54,213 nt of DNA, from positions 1-54,213 of the forward strand of contig JBKBLI010000015.1 in NCBI GenBank assembly GCA_046296435.1, read 5' to 3'. The notes beneath the pieces are model-generated. The model was not told where the DNA came from. It was given only the letters and a program-made list of their open reading frames with translations, and did not search any database. The DNA comes from M3007 sp046296435 (lineage in GTDB: Bacteria > Bacteroidota > Bacteroidia > Chitinophagales > Saprospiraceae). The stretch's first letter is position 1. Each line of letters opens with the position of its first letter. The position numbers and the translations under genes are program-made. Of the stretch, positions 16,193 through 24,351 are shown piece after piece.

Positions 16193-19100
16193 ATGCATTC
16201 TAATCTAAAAACAATCTTTGTTTTTGCTGTTCTCCTGATGCTCAACGCCATTGCGACGGCACAAATCTTCAAACCTGTGCCTCAACGCGTAAAAGACTTG
16301 CGCGAATCGGGCGCGCTCTTTGAACCTTACGCGCTCTTTGAACCCGCGCAGAGGGCGTATCCACCCGCCGCTGCCGCTGTGCGCCAAGGAACCTTCCTCA
16401 CGCTGAGAAGCGAACAACTAAAAGCGCTGTGCGATGCCAGACCAGATTATATACGCTTAGAATTGCCGCACAACGGCGCGATGGTTTACATCGATCTTTA
16501 CCAGTCCACCGCGCTCGCCGAGGACTTTGCGGTCAATACGAGTCTGGGCAAGGCGGATTACCTCCCCGGCGTGTATTATCAGGGCTGCCTGACCGGCGAT
16601 TACCGCTCGTTGGCCTCTTTCAGCTTTTTTGAGGACGAGGTCATGGGATTCCTGAGTACTGAGGCTGCGGGAGATATGGAGCTGGGCCGACTGGATTTTC
16701 AGGCCAACGCCAAGGAATATATTTTTTACGCAGTCAAAGACCTACTTGCCGAGCGCCAGCCCTTCCAGTGCAAAGAAATGCACCCGCCACTGGACAACGA
16801 CGGAGGCGGCAAGACCCCTGAAGGCAGTCCAGAAGCCCCTGGGTGCATTCAAGTGTACATCGAATGTGATTACGAGTTGTTTCAAAACAAAAATTCAATC
16901 GGCAACACCGTCAATTACGCAACCGGATTGTACAATCAGGTCAAAACGCTGTACAACAACGAGCAAATCAATTCCGCCATTTCCAGCATATTCGTATGGG
17001 TCACCCCCGACGAATACAGCACAAGCAGTTCTAACGATGCGCTCAACGAATTCAGGACGCTTCGCGGGACCAATTTTGCCGGCAATTTGGCGCACTTATT
17101 CTCGCTGGGGGGCAATTTTGGGGGAATAGCTTATGTAGATGTTCTTTGCGCGAAAAGCTACGGACACGCAGTTAGCGGTATCTCTGCAAGCTACCAGAAT
17201 GTGCCTACTTATTCCTGGTCGGTCAACGTGGTCGCCCACGAAATGGGCCACAATGTCGGCTCCCGACATACGCACTGGTGCGATTGGCCGAGCGGCGCGT
17301 TGGACAACTGCTACACGCCCGAGGGCAACTGTCAGCCTGGCCCTGCGCCAACCAATGGCGGAACCATCATGAGTTATTGCCACTTAGTCCCGGGCGTCGG
17401 CATCAACTTCAACAACGGATTCGGCCCGGTTCCCGGCGACAAGATACGCGACGAAACGACCTATGCCGCCAACAACAACTGCATAGCCGCCAACTGCCCT
17501 GCGGCGCCCAGTTGCAACGCCCCTGTCAACATCACCGTCAGCAATATCACCGCCAACTCTGCCCAAATATCCTGGTCGGCCGTGGCCGGAGCCAACAACT
17601 ACAGCCTGCAGTACCGCGTCACGGGCCAAAGCGCCTGGAACACGGTCAATAACATCAACAGTCCCTACACGATCAACAATATCAACCCTGAGACGACCTA
17701 TGAATTTCAGTTGCGCTCCAATTGTAGCGCAGGCAGTTCGCCCTACTATGCCGGCGGTGTATTCACGACGCTGGCAGCCGGATGCAGTATGCCCACAGCC
17801 TTGCAAGTGACCAACGTCACCAACACTTCGGCTACCATCAACTGGAATCAGGTCGGCTCGCCTACCAACTGGGAGATAGAATATGGCTACTGGGGNNNNN
17901 NNNNNNNNNNNNNNNNNNNNNNNNNNNNNNNNNNNNNNNNNNNNNNNNNNNNNNNNNNNNNNNNNNNNNNNNNNNNNNNNNNNNNNNNNNNNAGCTTTCA
18001 ACAGGGTTCAGGCATCACGGTGACTACTAACGCCAAGCCTTACACCATCACCGGATTGAACCACAGCCACAGCTATCAGTGCTATGTGCGCGCCAATTGC
18101 GGCGGAGACTACAGCGCCTGGGCCGGCCCCCTGGCTTTTCACCTGCCTTTGCTCAACGATCAGACCAACCAGGCAGTCAGCATCACGATCGGTCAGACCT
18201 GCAACGGGGTCAACCCATATAATAATATCGGCGCAACCATCTCCGCCAACGAGATCAACCCCATTCCATCCAATGGCGGCTACTGGGGTACAAACGCCAA
18301 CCAAACCGTGTGGTTTAGCTTTGTGGCGCCCGCCTCCGGATCCGTCAAAATCACAACGGACCTGAGTCCGCAAGGCTCATTGGACGACACGCAAGTAGCC
18401 GTTTACTCTGCGACCAATCCGAGTCAGTACAACACCCACAGACTGCTCGCCGCCAACGAGGACGGCGGCAGCGTAGGCAATGGCTACAACGCCGTGTTGT
18501 ACTACACCGGACTGACTGCGGGAACGACATATTACCTACAGATTGACGGCTACGGAAACCAGCAAGGGACCTTCTGCCTCGAAGTGCATGAGGACTTTGC
18601 GCTACCCAATCTAAGCGGCTCCTGCGTTGTTTACTCAGAGATCGTCAATGGATCCTCCAATCCCGACAAATGGTTCAACATCTACACCAAACCCAACGTG
18701 TTCAACATAGGTCTGCCCATAGCGGCCGTGAAAACCAATCAGAACTTGGGTACGGTAACGCTCAGGGCTACTCGAACCAATAATCCGCCGTTAGCAGGCG
18801 GCCATCACTACATGCAGCGTTACTTTGATTTTTCGTGTTCGGCCAACCCCAACTCGGCAAAAGAGGTCCGCCTGCTCTACACGGAAACCGAACTCAACAA
18901 CCTCAAAGCCGCTTCAGGAAACAATGGCCCGGCAGCCGACCTGCTGGCCGACCACTACGACGGCCAAAATGAAGACTGCACGCCAACCAACAACAACGGC
19001 GTCACAACCACGCTGACGCCCTCGCAAGTTGTCTATATCGGCGCTTCAGACATCTTCTGGATGGACGTCACGGCGCCCGGATTTTCTGAAATAGGCGCGC

Positions 19101-19657
19101 GATTCCCCGCCGCGCCCTTGCCGGTCGAACTGCTCACATTTTCGGCGCAAGCGCGCGAACGCGACAACTTGCTCCAGTGGCAGGCTGCGTCCGAAGCCCA
19201 TCTCAAAGAATACATCATCGAGCGTTCGACGGATGCGTACACAATGTGGCAGGCGCTTGGCGCCGCAAGACCGAGACCAGACATGCGCTACGCGTGGATC
19301 GATCCCGCGCCGCCAGACCGCGCTTATTACCGCCTGCAAATAAAGGATATAGACGGCTCCGTGAATTACTCCCCCGTGGTATTGGTAGCCCGTGCGCAGG
19401 AGGCATACGGGCTACTCAGCCTACGGCCCAACCCGGCCTCTTCACAGCTTGAAATTAGCTATCGCATCGACGCCGCAGCGACGTGTCTGTTGATTGTGAC
19501 AGACGCGCACGGCCGTCTGATGCACCAAACTCCTTTGGCCGGCGACGCCAATACGCAGACGGTTATCACCGAGTCGTGGCCGCCGGGCCTGTACATAGCA
19601 CGCATTGTTGGAGATGGATTGAGCAGAGAGCCGGCGCGGTTTGCGGTAAGCCGCTAA
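16193..19657 (+). CDS. Secreted M12-type metalloprotease with fibronectin III domains and T9SS C-terminal sorting domain
   Basis: Large exported protein (1154 aa). Domains in order: signal peptide (to ~24, AIATAQ), propeptide region (~25-215), reprolysin-like zinc protease (~215-430) with the full zinc site H349-E-M-G-H353-N-V-G-S-R-H359, two or more fibronectin III domains (~445-640, split by 33 unknown residues), a jelly-roll-like region (NQTVWFSFVAPASGSVKITTDL), and a C-terminal T9SS type A domain (LRPNPASSQLEISY to the end). In this family T9SS moves the protein across the outer membrane and cleaves the tail. Probable role: extracellular protein degradation. It faces an Omp85 gene across only 21 bp. 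Confidence 0.93.
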   Translation: MHSNLKTIFVFAVLLMLNAIATAQIFKPVPQRVKDLRESGALFEPYALFEPAQRAYPPAAAAVRQGTFLTLRSEQLKALCDARPDYIRLELPHNGAMVYIDLYQSTALAEDFAVNTSLGKADYLPGVYYQGCLTGDYRSLASFSFFEDEVMGFLSTEAAGDMELGRLDFQANAKEYIFYAVKDLLAERQPFQCKEMHPPLDNDGGGKTPEGSPEAPGCIQVYIECDYELFQNKNSIGNTVNYATGLYNQVKTLYNNEQINSAISSIFVWVTPDEYSTSSSNDALNEFRTLRGTNFAGNLAHLFSLGGNFGGIAYVDVLCAKSYGHAVSGISASYQNVPTYSWSVNVVAHEMGHNVGSRHTHWCDWPSGALDNCYTPEGNCQPGPAPTNGGTIMSYCHLVPGVGINFNNGFGPVPGDKIRDETTYAANNNCIAANCPAAPSCNAPVNITVSNITANSAQISWSAVAGANNYSLQYRVTGQSAWNTVNNINSPYTINNINPETTYEFQLRSNCSAGSSPYYAGGVFTTLAAGCSMPTALQVTNVTNTSATINWNQVGSPTNWEIEYGYWXXXXXXXXXXXXXXXXXXXXXXXXXXXXXXXXXSFQQGSGITVTTNAKPYTITGLNHSHSYQCYVRANCGGDYSAWAGPLAFHLPLLNDQTNQAVSITIGQTCNGVNPYNNIGATISANEINPIPSNGGYWGTNANQTVWFSFVAPASGSVKITTDLSPQGSLDDTQVAVYSATNPSQYNTHRLLAANEDGGSVGNGYNAVLYYTGLTAGTTYYLQIDGYGNQQGTFCLEVHEDFALPNLSGSCVVYSEIVNGSSNPDKWFNIYTKPNVFNIGLPIAAVKTNQNLGTVTLRATRTNNPPLAGGHHYMQRYFDFSCSANPNSAKEVRLLYTETELNNLKAASGNNGPAADLLADHYDGQNEDCTPTNNNGVTTTLTPSQVVYIGASDIFWMDVTAPGFSEIGARFPAAPLPVELLTFSAQARERDNLLQWQAASEAHLKEYIIERSTDAYTMWQALGAARPRPDMRYAWIDPAPPDRAYYRLQIKDIDGSVNYSPVVLVARAQEAYGLLSLRPNPASSQLEISYRIDAAATCLLIVTDAHGRLMHQTPLAGDANTQTVITESWPPGLYIARIVGDGLSREPARFAVSR
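17896..17992. other. Run of 97 N inside the metalloprotease gene
   Basis: Falls in the second fibronectin III domain; frame preserved on both sides. Confidence 0.99.
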
Positions 19658-19678
19658 AAATGTATCCAGCCCGGGCGT

Positions 19679-21520
19679 TCAAAATAGGTTGGCGTATCCC
19701 AGGTGAAATTTGGCGGCCCGGAAATCGACGCCCAGGCCGATATCCTGACGTCCCAAAGCGGCGCTTATCCCGAATATCCCCCCGGCGGTCTCGATATTGA
19801 GACCCGCCCCAAAGCCCCATGGGCGTAAAAAAAATCGCCGATCCGCCGTAACGTTCTCAACGTAAGCATAATCCGTAAACGCCGCCATGAAAGCGTTGGC
19901 CCCCAACAAAATCCGGTATTCAAACGTGGCTACGGCATAGCGCGTGGCAAAAAGACTTTCTTCGTCAAAGCCGCGCAAGAGACGGGCGCCGCCGAGCCTG
20001 TATTGCTCGTTGTGGCGCACATCGCCCACACCATATACCCCCGCCCCCTGGGCGGCGAAGCGCAGCGCGCTGCGCTCCATCAAAGGCGCAAAAAACTCGA
20101 CAAGTCCCTCGAATCGGTATCGGATTTGAGCGCCGCGTAGCCCGGCGTACAAACTTCCAAAATCAAAGTCGGGATCGGCAGCATCCCTCAGATTCTCAAT
20201 GACCACATTGGGTAGTATCCGACTCAACCCGGCCCCGACCCGCAGGTTAGCGCGCCAGCCGCTGCGGGGGTTGAGGCGATAATCTAAGCGGTCGCTGTGC
20301 CAGGTCAGCCCAACAGCCGACTGCCGCAGATCAAGCGCGTCAGGCAGACGACGCTGTCTGAGCACGCTGAGGGTGTCAATCATTTGAAGTCCGGAACGCC
20401 GGTTCTCGACGAACAGGCGCAGAGACGTCAGCCCATCAAAATAATATATCGCGCCCATTTCGGCATGCGCATCTACCCACGTAGAGTCGCGCCTGAAAAT
20501 ATTCAGTCGGCCATCAAAACCGAAAGGCGTCCCGGCGATGTAGGGCAGATCGGCAAAAGCGTTGAGCTTCTGCGTTTCGGGACGCAATCGGTCGAATTCG
20601 AAGAGCAAGCGCTCGCCCTGATTAAACGCATTTTGGAAAGCCGCATTGACCGATCCGGTGATCAACATCCGACCCGCCGGGTCGGCGGGCTGCGGGAGTA
20701 AGCCCAGCACGAAATCGAAACGTCCGCTGCGCTTTTTTTTCAAAAACAGATTGACAATCGCCTCGCCGCCCTGAAAACTCACCACCGGGTCGCCTTCACT
20801 CTCGACAAAGAGCAAAGGGCGCAAGCGCTCGCGCAGCCGCATGATCTGCCGACGGCTATAAGGCTGCCCCGGTCGGATATTGAGGTATGCAGGAAGGTAG
20901 CCGCGGGGCAAGCGCAGGTCGCCATGCAGTTTCAAGGGCCCAAATTGAATGTAGGGTCCCCGCTCCACACGTATCACCCCCGACAAGTCGCCCCCTTCCC
21001 CTACCCTCAAGCTATCGACCCTCACGAGGGCGAAGGGATAGCCATTATTCTCCAGTCGCTCTAAGATACGCGCCTTTTGAGTTTCCAGTTCGATGGGCGA
21101 AAGCGGCTTGTATCGATACTTTTTTTCAGAAAAAAACACCCCAGCCGCAACAGACCGCCCCGAATTGGCCATACGAAGCGAATGCCATGAATAAACGGGA
21201 CCGAGATACACCTGCGCCAGATATGCCTCGCCGGACAACGCGCATACCGTATCCGCCGACGCTGACCAATAGGCCCTGTTGCGCAAATAGCCAACCATGT
21301 CGGCCAGCGCAGACTCCGGCGTACGACCGCCGCTCAAGGCATACCAAAGGGTATCGCCCGAAACGCGAAGCGTTGTCTGCGAAAAGCCAGCCAAAGCAAT
21401 TTGTAAAGCGCCGGAGTCTTCGCCTACAACGCCGAGTAAGGCGGGCGTCTGGGCATGGGCGAAATTCAGGTTTGTGGCGCAGGCAATGAGCGCAATCCAT
21501 ATCGATTTCACAAAACACAT
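19679..21520 (-). CDS. Omp85/BamA-TamA superfamily outer membrane protein
   Basis: A 613-aa exported protein (signal NLNFAHAQ|TPA). Residues ~25-280 form POTRA-like modules (GVIRVERGPYIQFGPLKLHG; YLNIRPGQPYSRRQIMRLRERL). Residues ~285-613 form a 16-strand-type surface-antigen barrel. The Omp85 lid-lock motif appears as LGGARLLRGFDEESLF, and the protein ends in an aromatic residue (YANLF), as outer-membrane barrels do. It is shorter than BamA and closer to TamA-like or patatin-less Omp85 forms. Substrate or client not deducible. Single-gene unit, convergent with the metalloprotease gene. Confidence 0.88.
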   Translation of the reverse strand: MCFVKSIWIALIACATNLNFAHAQTPALLGVVGEDSGALQIALAGFSQTTLRVSGDTLWYALSGGRTPESALADMVGYLRNRAYWSASADTVCALSGEAYLAQVYLGPVYSWHSLRMANSGRSVAAGVFFSEKKYRYKPLSPIELETQKARILERLENNGYPFALVRVDSLRVGEGGDLSGVIRVERGPYIQFGPLKLHGDLRLPRGYLPAYLNIRPGQPYSRRQIMRLRERLRPLLFVESEGDPVVSFQGGEAIVNLFLKKKRSGRFDFVLGLLPQPADPAGRMLITGSVNAAFQNAFNQGERLLFEFDRLRPETQKLNAFADLPYIAGTPFGFDGRLNIFRRDSTWVDAHAEMGAIYYFDGLTSLRLFVENRRSGLQMIDTLSVLRQRRLPDALDLRQSAVGLTWHSDRLDYRLNPRSGWRANLRVGAGLSRILPNVVIENLRDAADPDFDFGSLYAGLRGAQIRYRFEGLVEFFAPLMERSALRFAAQGAGVYGVGDVRHNEQYRLGGARLLRGFDEESLFATRYAVATFEYRILLGANAFMAAFTDYAYVENVTADRRFFLRPWGFGAGLNIETAGGIFGISAALGRQDIGLGVDFRAAKFHLGYANLF

Positions 21521-21693
21521 GACGCATGCGGCGCAATAAAAGTTGCATATCTGCCGAAGCCGGCAGCAAGCACAATACCCGCTACGGTTATGATTTAAGA
21601 AGAATTAAGCGTGAAGGTCTTTTTGACGACAAGATATTTCGCTAATTTAGTCACTTTTGAGAGGTGCAATACGGACATCGAAAGATATCCACG

Positions 21694-21701
21694 TACTTTT
21701 G
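21694..21701 (+). promoter_or_regulatory. -7 box TACTTTTG
   Basis: Exact TAnnTTTG, 57 nt before the ATG at 21759 of the small T9SS cargo protein. Supports that ATG rather than the longer open frame that begins upstream of the box. Confidence 0.65.
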
Positions 21702-21758
21702 TGCCAACAAAAAACAGTGCAAACAAATTGTTTTTACGCATTTAAGACCTTCTCTCGT

Positions 21759-22439
21759 ATGAAGAACCTTCGATTCACGCTCGTCTTTTGTCTGGCAACC
21801 GGCTTTGCCTACGCCCAACAGTTGCCCTTCACCGTCATACCCAATCCGTCGCATGTCATCTCGCCCCCCTCAGAATTTGATTCCTACAGCAAAGATACGC
21901 GGGTGGTGAATCTGACCAACGCGCCGCTCAACGTGCAATGGGAACGCGTAATCATATCTGTCCCACAAGGAATGCAGACGCAGGTGTGCGATCCTAATTT
22001 GTGTTATTTGCCAACGGTCAATTCCCAAGAATTCACGCTCCAGCCCAACGATACGGCCGAACTTTTTGTGCACTTTCTGAACTTTTCCGGTCAGAGCGGC
22101 GTAGCCGAAGTGCATATCGTGCTGACCAACAAGGACAATCCAAGCGACGTATTCACAGCCATTTACACTTACGATTCGACCGTCTCCACCGGCGAAGGGT
22201 TCGACCCAAGCGCCGTTTTGCTTGCTCCCAATCCCGCTTCAGACTACTTCTTGCTGACTGACGACGCCCGCATCGAGCACGTCCGCGTCTATAGTCGCGA
22301 CGGGCGTCCCGCAGCGGCATACCGAGCAATGCCGGGACAGCGTTATGAAATCGGCGCGCTACCTCAGGGCATGTATTTTGTCGCCTTATTCGACCGCGAC
22401 AACCGCTTCGTTCGCGCTGTCGAACTGATCAAACAGTAA
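21759..22439 (+). CDS. T9SS type A sorting domain protein, unknown function
   Basis: A 226-aa secreted protein with signal peptide (ATGFAYAQ|QLP). The N-terminal half is an Ig-like beta domain (RVVNLTNAPLNVQWERVI...; PNDTAELFVHFLNFSG), of the kind that follows conserved DUF1573/ASPM-like patterns. The C-terminal ~80 residues are a T9SS type A sorting domain (LLAPNPASDYFLLTDDARIEHVRVYSRDGR ... GALPQGMYFVALFDRD in shortened form). It was probably exported through T9SS and may be lipid- or surface-linked after tail removal. The open frame begins upstream at 21657, but signal sequence and promoter position fix the start. Function unknown. Confidence 0.87.
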   Translation: MKNLRFTLVFCLATGFAYAQQLPFTVIPNPSHVISPPSEFDSYSKDTRVVNLTNAPLNVQWERVIISVPQGMQTQVCDPNLCYLPTVNSQEFTLQPNDTAELFVHFLNFSGQSGVAEVHIVLTNKDNPSDVFTAIYTYDSTVSTGEGFDPSAVLLAPNPASDYFLLTDDARIEHVRVYSRDGRPAAAYRAMPGQRYEIGALPQGMYFVALFDRDNRFVRAVELIKQ

Positions 22440-22481
22440 AGCCATACCGCCTAATCCCAATCCCAAAAAATCATGGGAGAT

Positions 22482-22856
22482 TTATTTTTCTGCCCTGATC
22501 AACGTCAGTTGTTCAGGGCTTCCCATTCTGTTCATTTGGATAAATAGCGTATCGCGTCCGCCGAACGAAATCTGAACCATCTTCTCGATCTTTTTTTCGT
22601 CGCTGGCCGTAGTGTAGAGTTTATTGGCCTTCAAACGGTACTTGCCTGTTTCGCGCTGCGAACCATACTGCGCTGTATAAGCGTCGTCATCGCCAAACTC
22701 AAAGCGCACTGAAGCGACGTCGCGCCCCGTCGCGTCGCCCGCAACCGTCCATGCAATGGCATTCCAGGAGCCGACCAGTTGGCGCTTGTATTCGGGCTGA
22801 GGCTGACAAGCCGTCCAACAACCGAGCAAAAGAATAAAATATGCTATTTTTTTCAT
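22482..22856 (-). CDS. Lipocalin-like small lipoprotein
   Basis: A 124-aa lipoprotein starting at MKKIAYF. The lipobox LGCWTAC places the lipidated cysteine near residue 17. The mature part has the lipocalin-like pattern KRQLVGSWNAIAW ... VRFEFGDDDAYTAQYGSQRETGKYRL ... LFIQMNRMGSPEQLTLIRAEK, as in Bacteroidota lipocalin_4/DUF-type proteins. The ligand is unknown. The -7 box TAAATTTG lies only 9 nt before the start codon, so the mRNA may be almost leaderless. Convergent with the T9SS protein gene. Confidence 0.8.
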   Translation of the reverse strand: MKKIAYFILLLGCWTACQPQPEYKRQLVGSWNAIAWTVAGDATGRDVASVRFEFGDDDAYTAQYGSQRETGKYRLKANKLYTTASDEKKIEKMVQISFGGRDTLFIQMNRMGSPEQLTLIRAEK

Positions 22857-22864
22857 AAAATCTG

Positions 22865-22872
22865 CAAATTTA
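22865..22872 (-). promoter_or_regulatory. -7 box TAAATTTG, almost at the start codon
   Basis: Exact TAnnTTTG on the minus strand; its last base is 9 nt from the ATG at 22856. If used, transcription would begin about 4 nt before the start codon. Confidence 0.55.
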
Positions 22873-22973
22873 AAAAATAACGACCGATCTAAGCCTGAGA
22901 TTGCCGTAGCCCAAATATCATTGTCATCAAAAAAAGACAATTGAAAAATTCGAAGCCTTTTTCAGGATATTAT

Positions 22974-23007
22974 TTTGCTTTCTTGTAAAAATAAATTGAT
23001 AATTTTG
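22974..23007 (+). promoter_or_regulatory. Complete -33/-7 promoter (TTTG ... TAATTTTG) of the hpf leader
   Basis: TTTG at 22974-22977 and TAATTTTG at 23000-23007 are separated by 22 bp, close to the known Bacteroidota spacing. Predicted transcription starts near 23013, giving a leader of about 230 nt before the hpf ATG at 23242. Confidence 0.6.
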
Positions 23008-23241
23008 ACATCCCGACGCGCGAAAAAAAAATCAAAATTCAATTATCCATATCGCTTAAAAATCTTAATATTGCAGCGTAAAACAATAAGCAGCGAACTA
23101 TTGACGTCAATAGTTATGGGTTTGAACACAATGCAAAGCCGTTGGGTTCAACCAAAAGGAGCGGGCCCGTTTGTAAAAAATGCTATGGTCTGTTCGTGCC
23201 GGATTATCATCTTTTTTTTAATCATAAAACGAGTTTTGAGT
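23008..23241 (+). promoter_or_regulatory. Long A/T-rich leader upstream of hpf
   Basis: About 230 nt with no supported gene. An in-frame extension of hpf exists here (from 22975) but has no family similarity. The region contains the 20-bp palindrome at 23096-23115 and a small hairpin around 23151-23164 (TTGG/CCAA). It could be a regulatory 5' UTR; no known riboswitch class is recognised. Confidence 0.4.
23096..23115. promoter_or_regulatory. 20-bp perfect palindrome AACTATTGACGTCAATAGTT
   Basis: Every base pairs with its mirror; core TGACGTCA. In DNA it looks like an operator for a dimeric regulator. In RNA it would fold as a hairpin with a minimal loop. It lies in the hpf leader, about 85 nt past the predicted transcription start and 126 nt before the ATG. 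Confidence 0.55.
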
Positions 23242-23568
23242 ATGTTGAACATCAGAGTAAATGCCCAACACTTCACAGCCGACCAGAAACTTCTGGATTT
23301 TATACAGAAGAAAATGGCAAAATTAGAGCGGTATTTCAAGCGAGAGGTTGACGTAGAGGTGAGTTTGAAATTACAGGATACCGGTAGTAGGATACATGAC
23401 AAAATAACTGAAATACGACTAAATTCGCATAGCGGCTGGGTGGTTGACCGAAAAATCGCCAATACTTTTGAAGACGCCATCAACGCCTCGATCGATACGC
23501 TTCGTCGGCAATTGGTAGAAAAAAAAGACAGGCTACAGCACAGAGGCAAACGCGCCAGCGATAATTGA
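23242..23568 (+). CDS. hpf: Ribosome hibernation-promoting factor, short form
   Basis: Binds the decoding centre of the 30S subunit in slow growth and promotes inactive 70S or 100S ribosomes. The 108-aa protein is of the short HPF/RaiA (YfiA) class: MLNIRVNAQHFTADQKLLDFIQKKMAKLERYF then DVEVSLKL, with no C-terminal dimerisation domain. A longer open frame reaches back to 22975, but similarity begins at MLNIRV, so the start is at 23242. Regulation probably involves the long leader and palindrome upstream. A strong terminator follows directly, so this is a one-gene transcript. Confidence 0.93.
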   Translation: MLNIRVNAQHFTADQKLLDFIQKKMAKLERYFKREVDVEVSLKLQDTGSRIHDKITEIRLNSHSGWVVDRKIANTFEDAINASIDTLRRQLVEKKDRLQHRGKRASDN

Positions 23569-23573
23569 TCCAA

Positions 23574-23608
23574 AAAAGCCCCGCAAGTTGAATACTTGCG
23601 GGGCTTTT
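23574..23608 (+). terminator. Strong intrinsic terminator after hpf
   Basis: AAAAGCCCCGCAAG (23574-23587) and CTTGCGGGGCTTTT (23595-23608) form a perfect 14-bp stem with a 7-nt loop (TTGAATA). It lies immediately after the hpf stop and before trmD. The T-rich right arm and A-rich left arm make it usable in both directions. Confidence 0.95.
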
Positions 23609-23670
23609 CGCTCTTTTGACCGACCTTTGTGCGCCGACTGCCCAAAAACACACAAAGCACACAACCGACC

Positions 23671-24351
23671 ATGCGCATTGACATTCTCAGCGTCGTGCCC
23701 GAATTGCTGCACAGCCCTCTGAATCATTCTATCATGCGTCGCGCTCAGGACAAAGGCCTTTTACACGTCCATTTGCATAATTTGCGCGATTACGCCCAAG
23801 GTAAGCACCGTCAGGTGGACGATTACGCCTTCGGCGGCGGCGCCGGCATGGTCATGAAGCCCGAACCCATTGCCGCCTGTATCGACGCCCTGACCCGGGA
23901 GCGGGCATACGATGCCATAATTTATATGACCCCCGACGGCGAGTTACTCAACCAAAAATTGTGCAATCGCCTGTCCCTGTTCGAAAACATGATCATCCTC
24001 TGCGGCCACTACAAAGGCGTTGACGAACGCATCAGACAGCGCTACATAACCCACGAAATCAGCATTGGCGACTACGTGCTTTCCGGCGGCGAACTTGCGG
24101 CTGCCGTCTTGACAGACGCCATCGGGCGCTTGCTGCCCGGCGTCCTCAACGACGAAACTTCCGCCTTGTTCGACAGTTTTCAGGACGACTTGTTAGCTCC
24201 GCCAGTTTACACCCGCCCGGCAGATTGGGAGGGCATGACCGTACCCGAAGTATTGCTCTCCGGTAACGACAAGCTGATCGCCGAGTGGCGTCACGAGCAA
24301 AGCCTCGAGCGCACCCGCCAACGCCGACCCGAATTGCTCGACAATCGCTAA
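23671..24351 (+). CDS. trmD: tRNA (guanine37-N1)-methyltransferase
   Basis: Methylates G37 of tRNAs that read CNN codons, preventing frameshifts; an essential SPOUT (knotted) enzyme. The 226-aa protein has normal length, with DYAFGGGAGMVMKPEP, LCGHYKGVDERIRQRY and the knot segment SIGDYVLSGGELAA, plus the C-terminal domain ending in ERTRQRRPELL. ATG at 23671 fits the family N-terminus (MRIDILSVVPELL); the upstream in-frame extension is unrelated. A GACCTTTG box (23624-23631) is close to the -7 consensus. Its 3' end overlaps the convergent methyltransferase gene by 4 bp. Confidence 0.97.
   Translation: MRIDILSVVPELLHSPLNHSIMRRAQDKGLLHVHLHNLRDYAQGKHRQVDDYAFGGGAGMVMKPEPIAACIDALTRERAYDAIIYMTPDGELLNQKLCNRLSLFENMIILCGHYKGVDERIRQRYITHEISIGDYVLSGGELAAAVLTDAIGRLLPGVLNDETSALFDSFQDDLLAPPVYTRPADWEGMTVPEVLLSGNDKLIAEWRHEQSLERTRQRRPELLDNR

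Noticed and set aside
20729..21136. Palindrome-like T/A runs inside the Omp85 gene
   Set aside because: They encode conserved-looking Lys/Phe stretches in frame and are less symmetric than the intergenic copies.
22461..22478. TCCCA...TGGGA stem between two convergent genes
   Set aside because: Only 5 bp with an A-rich loop; too weak to call a terminator.
23140..23175. GGTTCAACC-like string resembling a tRNA T-arm
   Set aside because: No acceptor or anticodon stem can be built around it; it is part of the hpf leader.
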